Assembly (NCBI GenBank): GCA_944391265.1
Contig: CALXSX010000061.1
Span: 1 to 11,647, forward strand
Direction: 5' to 3'
Length of the DNA stretch: 11,647 nt
DNA from: an uncultured Clostridia bacterium
GTDB taxonomy: Bacteria > Bacillota > Clostridia > UBA1381
Part shown: positions 5,688 through 11,647 of the stretch, one piece after another
Numbering within the stretch: position 1 is the stretch's first letter
Layout: the number at the start of each line of letters is the position of its first letter
The notes under the pieces: model-generated
The model's input: only the letters and a program-made list of their open reading frames with translations
What the model was told of the DNA's origin: nothing
Databases searched by the model: none
Position numbers and translations under genes: made by a program

Positions 5688-7514
5688 TTACTCAACCGTA
5701 ACAGACTTTGCCAAGTTCCTCGGCTTATCTATATCGCAGCCCTTAAGCGACGCAACGTAATACCCGAAAAGCTGCAGCGGTATTACTGCAAGCGACGGCA
5801 TGAAAACAGATTCCGTACCAGGAAGCTCTATAATGTAATCTCCGCAGTCGCTCTTGTGTTGCTGGCTTTCCTTCGTTACACCGACAACAACTGCTCCTCT
5901 CGCCTTAACCTCCTTGATGTTGCTGACAGTCTTGTCAAACAGCTCATCATTGGTAGCGAGCGCGACAACAAGCGTCCCTTCTTCTATAAGAGATATCGTG
6001 CCGTGCTTCAACTCTCCGGCAGCATACGCTTCCGAATGTATATACGAAATCTCTTTGAGCTTCAGAGAGCCCTCAAGACTTACAGCGTAGTCAAGATTTC
6101 TTCCTATGAAGAAAATCGAATGGCTGTTAAAGAACTTTGACGCAAGAAACTGAACCTGATCCTTACTCTTAAGTATTTGTGCAACATAATCCGGAAGCTT
6201 TTTAATTTCAGAAACCAGCTTGTCGTACTCTGCATTGCTTAGCCTCCCAAGCTTATCTGCCATGTAAACGGAAAGCATATAAATAACGGAAAGCTGCGTT
6301 GAATACGCCTTTGTTGTGGCAACAGCTATCTCAGGGCCCGCCCACGTGTAAAGCACATCATCCGACGCGTTTGCAATGGAGCTTCCTACAACATTTACTA
6401 TGCCTATTGTCCTCGCTCCCTTTGCTTTAGCTTCCTTGAGCGCAGCAAGTGTATCGGCAGTCTCGCCCGACTGGCTGATTATTATTGCAAGGTCGTTTTC
6501 CGTAACTATCGGGTCACAGTATCGGAATTCAGACGCTATTATCGTTTCAACCGGTATGCGGCACATCTTTTCTATGACATACTTTCCGACAACACCAACA
6601 TGGTAAGCGCTTCCGCAGGCAATGATATATATCTTGTTTATTCTTGAAATATCATCACCGGTGAGTGATATGTTGTCAAGGACTATCCGTCCGTTTTGTA
6701 TTCTCGGATTTATAGTCTCGGAAAGAGCCTTTGGCTGCTCCTCAATTTCCTTCATCATGAAGTGCTCGTAGCCGCCTTTTTCCGCGGCGGAAATATCCCA
6801 GTTTACGGTAAATTGCTCTTTCTTTATCTCTTCACCGTCGATGTTGTATACTTTCACGCTGTCCTTTTTGAGAACCACTATTTCATCGTCTTCAAGATAG
6901 TAAATGTCCCTGGTATGATTAAGTATTGCCGTAACATCAGATGCAACAAAATTTTCACCGTCGCCAAGGCCAACAATAAGCGGGCTCGCTTTTCTGACTG
7001 CTATGAATTCATCAGGGTGATCAACCGCAAGTATTCCGAGCGCATACGAGCCGTCAACTCTTTCTATTACCTTGCTCATTGTTTCAATCATGTTGCCATT
7101 GTAATAATACTCAAACAGATGTGCTATGACCTCGGTATCTGTTTCGGAAATGAACTTTATGCCTTTGTCTATAAGCTTTTTCTTAAGCGGAATATAGTTT
7201 TCAATAATTCCGTTGTGCACCACGGCAAATCTGCCTGAGCTCGAAAGGTGAGGATGCGAATTCACATCCGAAGGCTCGCCGTGAGTAGCCCATCTTGTAT
7301 GACCGATACCCACATTGCCAATTACAGCTTTTCCGCCGTCGGTAAGCTCAGACAGCACTGACAGTCTGCCGCGCGATTTTTTCACTTCAATCTTGCCTTC
7401 GGAAAATACAGCTATTCCGGCAGAGTCATAACCCCTGTACTCAAGCTTTGAAAGGCCTTCCAGCAAAATAGGAGCCGCCTGCTTATCTCCGACATATCCG
7501 ATAATTCCGCACAT
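5688..7514 (-). CDS. glmS: Glutamine--fructose-6-phosphate aminotransferase (isomerizing)
   Basis: A 608-residue GlmS (E. coli GlmS is 609), which makes glucosamine-6-phosphate from fructose-6-phosphate and glutamine, the first step to UDP-GlcNAc, peptidoglycan and other amino-sugar polymers. The glutaminase domain begins MCGIIGYVGD; Cys2 is the nucleophile after Met removal. HTRWATHGEPSDVNSHPH (72-89) and the HNGIIENY block (100-107) follow. Two SIS domains carry CGSAYHVG (300-307), SQSGETADT (347-355) and EAYAAGELKHG (495-505). The C-terminus DKPRNLAKSVTVE is canonical. The frame stays open eight codons further upstream, but the start is ATG 7512-7514: GGAGG (7521-7525) lies six bases away, and Cys must be residue 2. 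It has its own promoter and terminator. The upstream region lacks a recognisable glmS ribozyme. Confidence 0.98.
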   Translation of the reverse strand: MCGIIGYVGDKQAAPILLEGLSKLEYRGYDSAGIAVFSEGKIEVKKSRGRLSVLSELTDGGKAVIGNVGIGHTRWATHGEPSDVNSHPHLSSSGRFAVVHNGIIENYIPLKKKLIDKGIKFISETDTEVIAHLFEYYYNGNMIETMSKVIERVDGSYALGILAVDHPDEFIAVRKASPLIVGLGDGENFVASDVTAILNHTRDIYYLEDDEIVVLKKDSVKVYNIDGEEIKKEQFTVNWDISAAEKGGYEHFMMKEIEEQPKALSETINPRIQNGRIVLDNISLTGDDISRINKIYIIACGSAYHVGVVGKYVIEKMCRIPVETIIASEFRYCDPIVTENDLAIIISQSGETADTLAALKEAKAKGARTIGIVNVVGSSIANASDDVLYTWAGPEIAVATTKAYSTQLSVIYMLSVYMADKLGRLSNAEYDKLVSEIKKLPDYVAQILKSKDQVQFLASKFFNSHSIFFIGRNLDYAVSLEGSLKLKEISYIHSEAYAAGELKHGTISLIEEGTLVVALATNDELFDKTVSNIKEVKARGAVVVGVTKESQQHKSDCGDYIIELPGTESVFMPSLAVIPLQLFGYYVASLKGCDIDKPRNLAKSVTVE

Positions 7515-7547
7515 AATAATCCTCCATAGTATTTTCATGTTTACCGT

Positions 7548-7572
7548 CCGGAAATTTGTATTAAATTTCCGG
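7548..7572 (-). repeat. Inverted repeat in the glmS 5' untranslated region
   Basis: A perfect 10-base inverted repeat, CCGGAAATTT (7548-7557) and AAATTTCCGG (7563-7572), with a five-base loop. It begins a few bases after the predicted glmS transcription start (about 7578) and ends 23 bases before the ribosome binding site. It could form an RNA hairpin or serve as a DNA operator. There is no T-tract on either strand, so it is not a terminator. Confidence 0.7.
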
Positions 7573-7584
7573 TACTACTCAGAT

Positions 7585-7613
7585 ATTTTACACTATTTTC
7601 GGTAAAAAATCAA
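7585..7613 (-). promoter_or_regulatory. SigA promoter of glmS
   Basis: On the minus strand, -35 TTGATT (7608-7613) and -10 TAAAAT (7585-7590) are separated by 17 bases. Transcription would start near 7578, giving an untranslated leader of about 64 bases. The -35 box lies in the centre of a 12-base inverted repeat. Confidence 0.75.
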
Positions 7614-7628
7614 GTCTTTTTTACCGAA
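7598..7628 (-). promoter_or_regulatory. Inverted repeat over the glmS -35 box (candidate operator)
   Basis: A perfect 12-base inverted repeat, TTCGGTAAAAAA (7598-7609) and TTTTTTACCGAA (7617-7628), with a seven-base centre. It brackets the glmS -35 box, so a bound protein should affect promoter use. Its centre (7613) is 53 bases, close to five helical turns, from the centre of the 7548-7572 repeat (7560). Read on the minus strand, both contain TACCGRAAAT (R = A or G). It could also act as an RNA hairpin for transcripts entering from upstream. The regulator is unknown. Confidence 0.6.
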
Positions 7629-7654
7629 TTTATAACCAAACAGGGTCATGCGGC

Positions 7655-7668
7655 AAAAAAATTTTTTT
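7655..7668. repeat. A7T7 tract between the glmS and hflX promoters
   Basis: Seven A then seven T form a self-complementary tract expected to bend DNA, flanked by CGGC on the left and CGG on the right. It sits about 42-55 bases upstream of the glmS -35 box and near the possible hflX promoter. It could be a curved or UP-like activating element, or a barrier between divergent promoters. The function is inferred. Confidence 0.5.
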
Positions 7669-7718
7669 CGGTTTTGTACATATTTTTTCAAAATACTGTA
7701 TACTATTTAATTTTTTTA

Positions 7719-7727
7719 TGGTATAAT
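7719..7727 (+). promoter_or_regulatory. Extended -10 promoter for the hflX operon
   Basis: TGGTATAAT (7719-7727) is a perfect extended -10 element with no good -35 at the right distance. Transcription would start near 7734, about 46 bases before hflX. A second candidate upstream is TTGTAC (7674-7679) with TATACT (7699-7704), but its 19-base spacer is long. Confidence 0.6.
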
Positions 7728-7779
7728 AAACTCTATAATACAAAATAATGCAAAGCTTTACCGCGGAGGTGCCTTAATT

Positions 7780-9048
7780 TTGAAAAATGAACGCAAAAAC
7801 GAAAAAGCCATACTTGCCGGGCTGCACACTGGGTCATCGGATTCGCTCAATGATACAACCGATGAATCCATAAATGAGCTTGAGGAGCTCGTAAAAACAG
7901 CCGGTGGCATTGTTGTCGGTGTTCTCATTCAAAACAGAAGTGAAATTGAGCCGGGCACGTATCTTGGTGAAGGCAAGCTCGAAGAGCTCAAAGAATACGT
8001 AGGCGCGCTTGAAGCTGATATAGTCGTTTTTGACAATGAGCTGTCACCGATACAGCTGAAAAACATAACTGACTTTCTCGATGTCAGAGTTCTCGACCGT
8101 TCCATGCTGATACTCGATATATTTGCCATGCGCGCAAAAAGCGGCGAGGGAAAGCTGCAAGTTGAGCTTGCCCAGCTTAAATATACTCTGCCGAGGCTGC
8201 GCGGTTTAGGTGCACAAATGAGTAGAGCAGGAGCCGGTATAGGTACAAGAGGCCCCGGTGAAACACGTCTTGAAACCGACCGCCGCCATATAAACAGAAG
8301 GATTCATGCGCTTGAGGTTGAAATAAAAGAAATAAAGAAGCACCGCGACCTTATAAGAACGAGAAGAAAAAAAGACAGCGTTATAACAGCGGCACTTGTC
8401 GGCTATACAAATGCCGGGAAATCAACTCTTATGAACGCGCTCACCGATGCGGACGTTTTTGCCGAAAACAAGCTTTTTGCAACACTCGATCCGACATCAA
8501 GAGCGATAACTCTCCCTGACAACAGGCAAATACTGCTTGTTGACACGGTAGGTTTTATAAGAAAGCTGCCACATCACCTCGTGGAAGCATTCAAATCAAC
8601 ACTTGAAGAAGCCGTTGTGGCAGATTTGCTGATACACGTCATAGACGCGTCAAGCGATTCGATGGATGATGAGATAACCGTCACAAAAGACGTTCTTGTA
8701 TCGATAGGAGCAATGAACAAGCCTGTTATAGGCGCATACAACAAAATTGATAAATGCACCGACACTGCCGGGATGAGAGCCTATGAAACAAACGTTTATA
8801 TAAGCGCAAAGTATAAAACAGGGCTCGGCGAGCTCATAGAATCCATTTCTGAAAATGCACCCGGCAGGAAGCGGAGATACTGCGCTGTAATTCCGTATTC
8901 CGACGGCAGACTTTTAAGTTTCATACATGAAAATCAGAAGGTTCTTTCAGAGGAGTACACAGAGGGCGGTACGAAAGTTGAGATGCTTATAGACGATGAG
9001 ACCTGCGAAAAGCTAAAAAGCAGCGGTATAGCGCTGATTACCGTATGA
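7780..9048 (+). CDS. hflX: GTPase HflX (ribosome-splitting)
   Basis: A 422-residue HflX, a GTPase of the TRAFAC class that binds the large ribosomal subunit and splits stalled or hibernating ribosomes, mainly under stress. The N-terminal HflX domain includes PGTYLGEGKLEEL (58-70) and DNELSP (85-90). The glycine-rich GIGTRGPGETRLETDRR (153-169) is a family hallmark and is followed by a basic coiled-coil-like helix (170-198). GTPase motifs are G1 GYTNAGKST (208-216), G2 ATLDPT (234-239), G3 DTVGF (255-259), G4 NKID (321-324) and G5 SAK (342-344). The start is TTG 7780-7782: GGAGG (7765-7769) lies ten bases upstream, and the nearby ATG (7787) is out of frame. It heads a probable operon with the next three genes. 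Confidence 0.96.
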   Translation: MKNERKNEKAILAGLHTGSSDSLNDTTDESINELEELVKTAGGIVVGVLIQNRSEIEPGTYLGEGKLEELKEYVGALEADIVVFDNELSPIQLKNITDFLDVRVLDRSMLILDIFAMRAKSGEGKLQVELAQLKYTLPRLRGLGAQMSRAGAGIGTRGPGETRLETDRRHINRRIHALEVEIKEIKKHRDLIRTRRKKDSVITAALVGYTNAGKSTLMNALTDADVFAENKLFATLDPTSRAITLPDNRQILLVDTVGFIRKLPHHLVEAFKSTLEEAVVADLLIHVIDASSDSMDDEITVTKDVLVSIGAMNKPVIGAYNKIDKCTDTAGMRAYETNVYISAKYKTGLGELIESISENAPGRKRRYCAVIPYSDGRLLSFIHENQKVLSEEYTEGGTKVEMLIDDETCEKLKSSGIALITV

Positions 9049-9078
9049 TTTATTTCAGAAAGGCTGTGATCGGGCAAT

Positions 9079-9714
9079 ATGTCAGTTAAGACCTGCTACA
9101 AAACAGTAAAAACTTCGTCATCAACGCTCATGACAGAAAAAAAATCGAAGTTCATATCTACAGTATATCCTGTATCAAGCGAGCAGGAAGCTATAGAAAA
9201 GCTTAACGCCGTTAAGAAAAAATATCCGGACGCCACCCACAATGTTTACGCATATGTGATAGACGAAAATAATATTTTCAGGTACTCGGACGACGGCGAG
9301 CCCTCCGGCACCGCTGGAATGCCCGTGCTCGACACGATACGCAAGGAAGGCGTCGTTGATGTGCTCGTCGTAGTTACGCGCTATTTCGGCGGAACTCTCC
9401 TCGGTACCGGCGGGCTTGTGCACGCCTACGGGGCGAGTGCCAAATCCGGTCTTTACGCAGCCGGGATAGTGACGAGAACTCTTTGTAATGCAGTTTACAT
9501 AAAGACAGACTATCAGATGATAGGGAAAATAAATCACGCAGCTGAAAAAAGCCCGTATATCCTAAGCGACACCGTCTATGATGACAAGGTAACATTTATC
9601 TTGCTTTGCAAAATCGAAGATACTGAAAAGCTGATTGCGGAATTTACGGATCTAACAAACGGCACGGCAGAAATAACAGTAATGAACTCGGAATACATTG
9701 ACTTACAGATTTAA
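9079..9714 (+). CDS. yigZ: YigZ/IMPACT family protein
   Basis: A 211-residue protein of the UPF0029/IMPACT family (YigZ in E. coli, YvyE in B. subtilis), with an N-terminal IMPACT domain and a C-terminal ferredoxin-like DUF1949 domain. Family blocks are KKSKFIS (21-27), DATHNVYAY (51-59), SDDGEPSGTAGMP (70-82) and VVVTRYFGGTLLGTGGLVHA (97-116). Residues about 137-205 fit the C-terminal domain. The length matches the family (about 205-215). The biochemical role in bacteria is not settled, though eukaryotic IMPACT regulates a translation-stress kinase. It follows hflX by 30 bases with no terminator between, so it is probably co-transcribed. The ribosome binding site is weak (GAAAGG lies about 14 bases from the ATG). 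Confidence 0.95.
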   Translation: MSVKTCYKTVKTSSSTLMTEKKSKFISTVYPVSSEQEAIEKLNAVKKKYPDATHNVYAYVIDENNIFRYSDDGEPSGTAGMPVLDTIRKEGVVDVLVVVTRYFGGTLLGTGGLVHAYGASAKSGLYAAGIVTRTLCNAVYIKTDYQMIGKINHAAEKSPYILSDTVYDDKVTFILLCKIEDTEKLIAEFTDLTNGTAEITVMNSEYIDLQI

Positions 9715-9752
9715 TTTTAAGCTTATGCATCAATGAAAGGATTGTTGTAATC

Positions 9753-10340
9753 ATGGTTAAAAAATTTATTTTATTGAGTGTTTTTACCGTTCTCCTCACA
9801 TCGTGCGCAAACACGGCGCAAACGCAGCTGCCGCCCGCGACAACCGCTCCGTCGAACATAGCCGCGGAAAAGGAAACGGCTGCCCCGCCCACTCTGATTC
9901 CTGAAAAGGAGCCGGAATACGTACCGGTAGCTCCGTTTGACGTGACGTCGTCTGCAAGCATGACCAAGGTAAAATCGTACAGCGGCTCAATACTTTCGGA
10001 AGACGGCGATGAGCTGACGCTGTATACATCTGCTTTTAAAGAAAACGGCAAGTTTGTACGGGACGACAGCGCCGATTGGCTTCTTGAGCTTAAGTTGGGA
10101 GACGGCAGCTATTATGTTCTTTACAGCGGTTTGGTATCAAACGGCAACATATATTTTGATGTCGTAAGTTTTGACGAAAAAAATTATATCCTCGTTCGCG
10201 AAATATCCACAGCTGCCGATTACACAAAGGTATTCTGTGTAAAAGACGGCGAAATTTGCGAAACAACGGAGCTTGACCTTAACACTCTTTCCCAGAAAAA
10301 TACAAACCTGCTCTACTCGTCAGTTCCGTTTTACAGATGA
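9753..10340 (+). CDS. Predicted lipoprotein of unknown function
   Basis: A 195-residue secreted lipoprotein that I do not recognise. The signal is clear: two lysines (3-4), a hydrophobic core (5-15), and the lipobox LTSC with Cys18 as the lipidated residue. Residues 19-60 are a low-complexity linker rich in Ala, Thr, Pro and Glu, typical of a surface tether. The rest (about 61-195) is acidic, with many Tyr and Asp, and looks like a beta-rich domain (for example SYYVLYSGLVSNGNIYFDVV, 118-137). No catalytic motif is seen. AAAGGA lies about 12 bases before the ATG. It starts 38 bases after yigZ and overlaps the next gene by four bases (ATGA), so it belongs to this operon. The spacing argues for co-expression, not for a shared pathway. 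Confidence 0.88.
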   Translation: MVKKFILLSVFTVLLTSCANTAQTQLPPATTAPSNIAAEKETAAPPTLIPEKEPEYVPVAPFDVTSSASMTKVKSYSGSILSEDGDELTLYTSAFKENGKFVRDDSADWLLELKLGDGSYYVLYSGLVSNGNIYFDVVSFDEKNYILVREISTAADYTKVFCVKDGEICETTELDLNTLSQKNTNLLYSSVPFYR

Positions 10341-11182
10341 TGAGAGAAGAAATAATCTCACAGGCGCAAACGCTCGGGATAACAGAAATCGGCTTTGTCG
10401 ACCCTCATGATTTAGCGTGCCGGAAACCGGATTCGAGCCATGCTTTTTCAAATGAAAGCAGCTCGGGAGTGTTTGACATAATGACGGATGCAAAAACGAT
10501 AATAGTGTTCCTGACAGGGTACCTGCCTCACGAAACGCCGGAAAATTTATCTGTTTACGCCGCCGGAAAGGATTATCACGCAGTATGCCGCGAAATAGCC
10601 GAAGGCATTGCTCAGCCAGTTACCCAACGCGGCTTTGACATAAAAATACAGGTTGACAACGGATGTCTGAACGAACGCACTGCGGCAAAGCTGGCAGGTC
10701 TTGGAATAATCGGTAAAAACGGTTTTCTGATAAACAAGAAATACGGCAGCTACTGCTTTATTGCCTGCATAATAACAAACTGCAAAATAGAAAAGTCAAA
10801 ACCGCTTGCCGGCGAGTGCCTTAAATGCGGTCTTTGCGAGAGCTTCTGCCCCGGCGGTGCGCTTAGCGGTGCTTCATTTGACGAAAGCAGATGCGCCTCC
10901 TATATCACGCAGAAAAAGGGCGTTCTCACGAGTGAGGAAAAGCGCATTTTAAATAAGTCAAAAAGCGCCTGGGGCTGCGACATATGCCAAAGAGTATGTC
11001 CTATGAATAAAAATGCAGAATATACAAATATTCATGCATTTTCTGAAAATCTTGTGCTTCGCCTCTCCCACGAGGACATATCAGGGCGAGAATTCCGCAG
11101 GAAATATGCAGACCGTGCCTTTTCTTGGAGAGGAAAAGGGGTAATTGACAGAAACTTGTCGATTCTTAACGGAAAAGAATGA
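10337..11182 (+). CDS. Short QueG-like double [4Fe-4S] protein
   Basis: A 281-residue relative of epoxyqueuosine reductase QueG, the cobalamin-dependent iron-sulfur enzyme of queuosine tRNA modification. The N-terminal part (about 1-150) resembles the corrinoid-binding region and keeps VDNGCLNERTAAKLAGLGII (106-125), where QueG has VDTGP-ERxWAxxAGLGxIG; Asp107 aligns with the proposed catalytic Asp. Two clusters are evident: C161-x2-C164-x2-C167-x3-C171-P, and C214-x2-C217-x3-C221-P with C186 as the likely partner, including WGCDICQRVCP. Classical QueG (about 380 residues) has an extra C-terminal HEAT-like tRNA-binding region, which is missing here. It may therefore be a QueG variant or a paralogue with another substrate. 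There is no ribosome binding site of its own; the start overlaps the lipoprotein stop (ATGATG at 10337), so translation is probably coupled. Either ATG could be used. Confidence 0.88.
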   Translation: MMREEIISQAQTLGITEIGFVDPHDLACRKPDSSHAFSNESSSGVFDIMTDAKTIIVFLTGYLPHETPENLSVYAAGKDYHAVCREIAEGIAQPVTQRGFDIKIQVDNGCLNERTAAKLAGLGIIGKNGFLINKKYGSYCFIACIITNCKIEKSKPLAGECLKCGLCESFCPGGALSGASFDESRCASYITQKKGVLTSEEKRILNKSKSAWGCDICQRVCPMNKNAEYTNIHAFSENLVLRLSHEDISGREFRRKYADRAFSWRGKGVIDRNLSILNGKE

Positions 11183-11189
11183 TTTTTTT
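11159..11189 (+). terminator. Weak possible terminator after the QueG-like gene
   Basis: ATTCTT (11162-11167) and AAGAAT (11175-11180) form a six-base-pair A/U-rich stem with a seven-base loop, extendable by two pairs past a bulge. TTTTTTT follows at 11183-11189. The stem overlaps the end of the coding region. It is weak, but it is the only candidate before the argD promoter. Confidence 0.35.
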
Positions 11190-11214
11190 AATCCAAATTT
11201 GTTGTATTTAATAG

Positions 11215-11243
11215 TTGAATTTTTATGCATGGTAATGTATAAT
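11215..11243 (+). promoter_or_regulatory. SigA promoter of argD
   Basis: -35 TTGAAT (11215-11220) and a perfect -10 TATAAT (11238-11243) are separated by 17 bases. Transcription would start near 11250, giving a leader of about 30 bases. The -35 and spacer overlap an ARG-box-like sequence. Confidence 0.8.
11216..11229 (+). promoter_or_regulatory. Candidate ArgR/AhrC arginine box
   Basis: TGAATTTTTATGCA matches the arginine-repressor box TGAAT-W4-ATKCA exactly. It covers the end of the -35 and the start of the spacer, where a bound repressor would block polymerase. A second, poorer half site (TGAATTTAA, 11250-11258) lies at the start site. The match comes from recall of the consensus; the gene downstream (argD) is a known target of this regulator in other Firmicutes. 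Confidence 0.5.
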
Positions 11244-11279
11244 TATGTTTGAATTTAATTTTGATACCGAGGGATATTT

Positions 11280-11647
11280 ATGATTGAAGAAATAAAAGCT
11301 ATGGACAAAAAGTATTATATGAACACGTTCGGCGACAGGCTGAACGTTTGCTTTTCCGAGGGGAAAGGTATAAAGCTGATTTCCACGGAGAACGAAACAT
11401 ATTACGATTTTCTTGGCGGAATAGCAGTAAACGCCATAGGTCACTGCCATCCGTACTTTGTAAAAAAGGTGTCCGAGCAGGTCTCCAAACTGATTCATAC
11501 ATCTAATCTGTACTACATAAAATCCCAGGCAGAGCTCGCGAAAAAGCTCGTTGACAGCACTTGTATGGACAAGGTTTTCTTTGCGAACACCGGCGCCGAA
11601 GCTAACGAGGGCGCAATTAAGATCGCAAAAATATATTTTTACAAAAA
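11280..11647 (+). CDS. argD: Acetylornithine aminotransferase, N-terminal part (runs off window)
   Basis: The first 122 codons of a class III PLP-dependent aminotransferase, best fitted by ArgD, which converts N-acetylglutamate semialdehyde to N-acetylornithine in arginine synthesis. Motifs seen are DFLGGIAVNAIGHCHP (43-58), SNLYYIKSQAELAKKL (72-87) and the family block VFFANTGAEANEGAIKIA (97-114), which holds the phosphate-binding GAEANE. The PLP lysine lies beyond the window. The ATG (11280-11282) follows GAGGG (11269-11273) by six bases. The upstream promoter and ARG-box-like site support an arginine gene. Ornithine or succinylornithine aminotransferase is possible on this fragment alone, but the context favours ArgD. 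Confidence 0.9.
   Translation, partial: MIEEIKAMDKKYYMNTFGDRLNVCFSEGKGIKLISTENETYYDFLGGIAVNAIGHCHPYFVKKVSEQVSKLIHTSNLYYIKSQAELAKKLVDSTCMDKVFFANTGAEANEGAIKIAKIYFYK

Noticed and set aside
6696..7238. A 180-codon plus-strand open frame inside glmS.
   Set aside because: It lies entirely antisense to well-conserved GlmS sequence, and its predicted protein resembles no family; it is a shadow of glmS codon usage.

Overview
The window looks like chromosomal DNA of an anaerobic, spore-forming Bacillota of class Clostridia. The support is the spoIIIA sporulation operon, a type III glutamine synthetase, strong purine-rich ribosome binding sites, SigA-type promoters with A/T-rich spacers, and moderate GC. 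A member of the Oscillospirales would fit, but the sequence alone does not fix the family. I see no insertion sequence, phage gene, CRISPR array, tRNA or rRNA.

Layout. Positions 1-2273 (minus) hold spoIIIAA-AB-AC-AD and the start of spoIIIAE, tightly packed or overlapping. Positions 2274-2593 are a divergent intergenic region with a possible SigE promoter for spoIIIA and a strong promoter plus an unusually structured leader for the type III glutamine synthetase gene glnN (2600-4678, plus). glnN ends in a textbook terminator. Positions 4886-5624 (minus) hold cobO, preceded by a collapsed remnant of the cobyric acid synthase gene cobQ/cbiP that is not an intact gene. Positions 5688-7514 (minus) are glmS. 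The 265 bases between glmS and hflX hold divergent promoters and several palindromes, but no recognisable glmS ribozyme. Positions 7780-11182 (plus) form a probable operon: hflX, a YigZ/IMPACT-family gene, an unknown lipoprotein gene, and a short QueG-like iron-sulfur protein gene that overlaps the lipoprotein gene. A separate promoter with an arginine-box-like sequence drives argD, which runs off the window end.

How it works together. SpoIIIA proteins build the mother-cell half of the channel across the engulfed forespore membranes. GlnN and GlmS link nitrogen assimilation to amino-sugar synthesis, because glutamine is the amino donor for GlmS. CobO adenosylates corrinoids, and the QueG family uses cobalamin. 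The wrecked cobQ beside an intact cobO suggests de novo corrinoid synthesis has been lost at this locus while a salvage step remains (inference).

The most notable signals are in the gaps: the cobQ remnant, a possible transcription attenuator in the glnN leader, paired inverted repeats over the glmS promoter, and an ARG box at argD. I found no clearly new multi-gene system.
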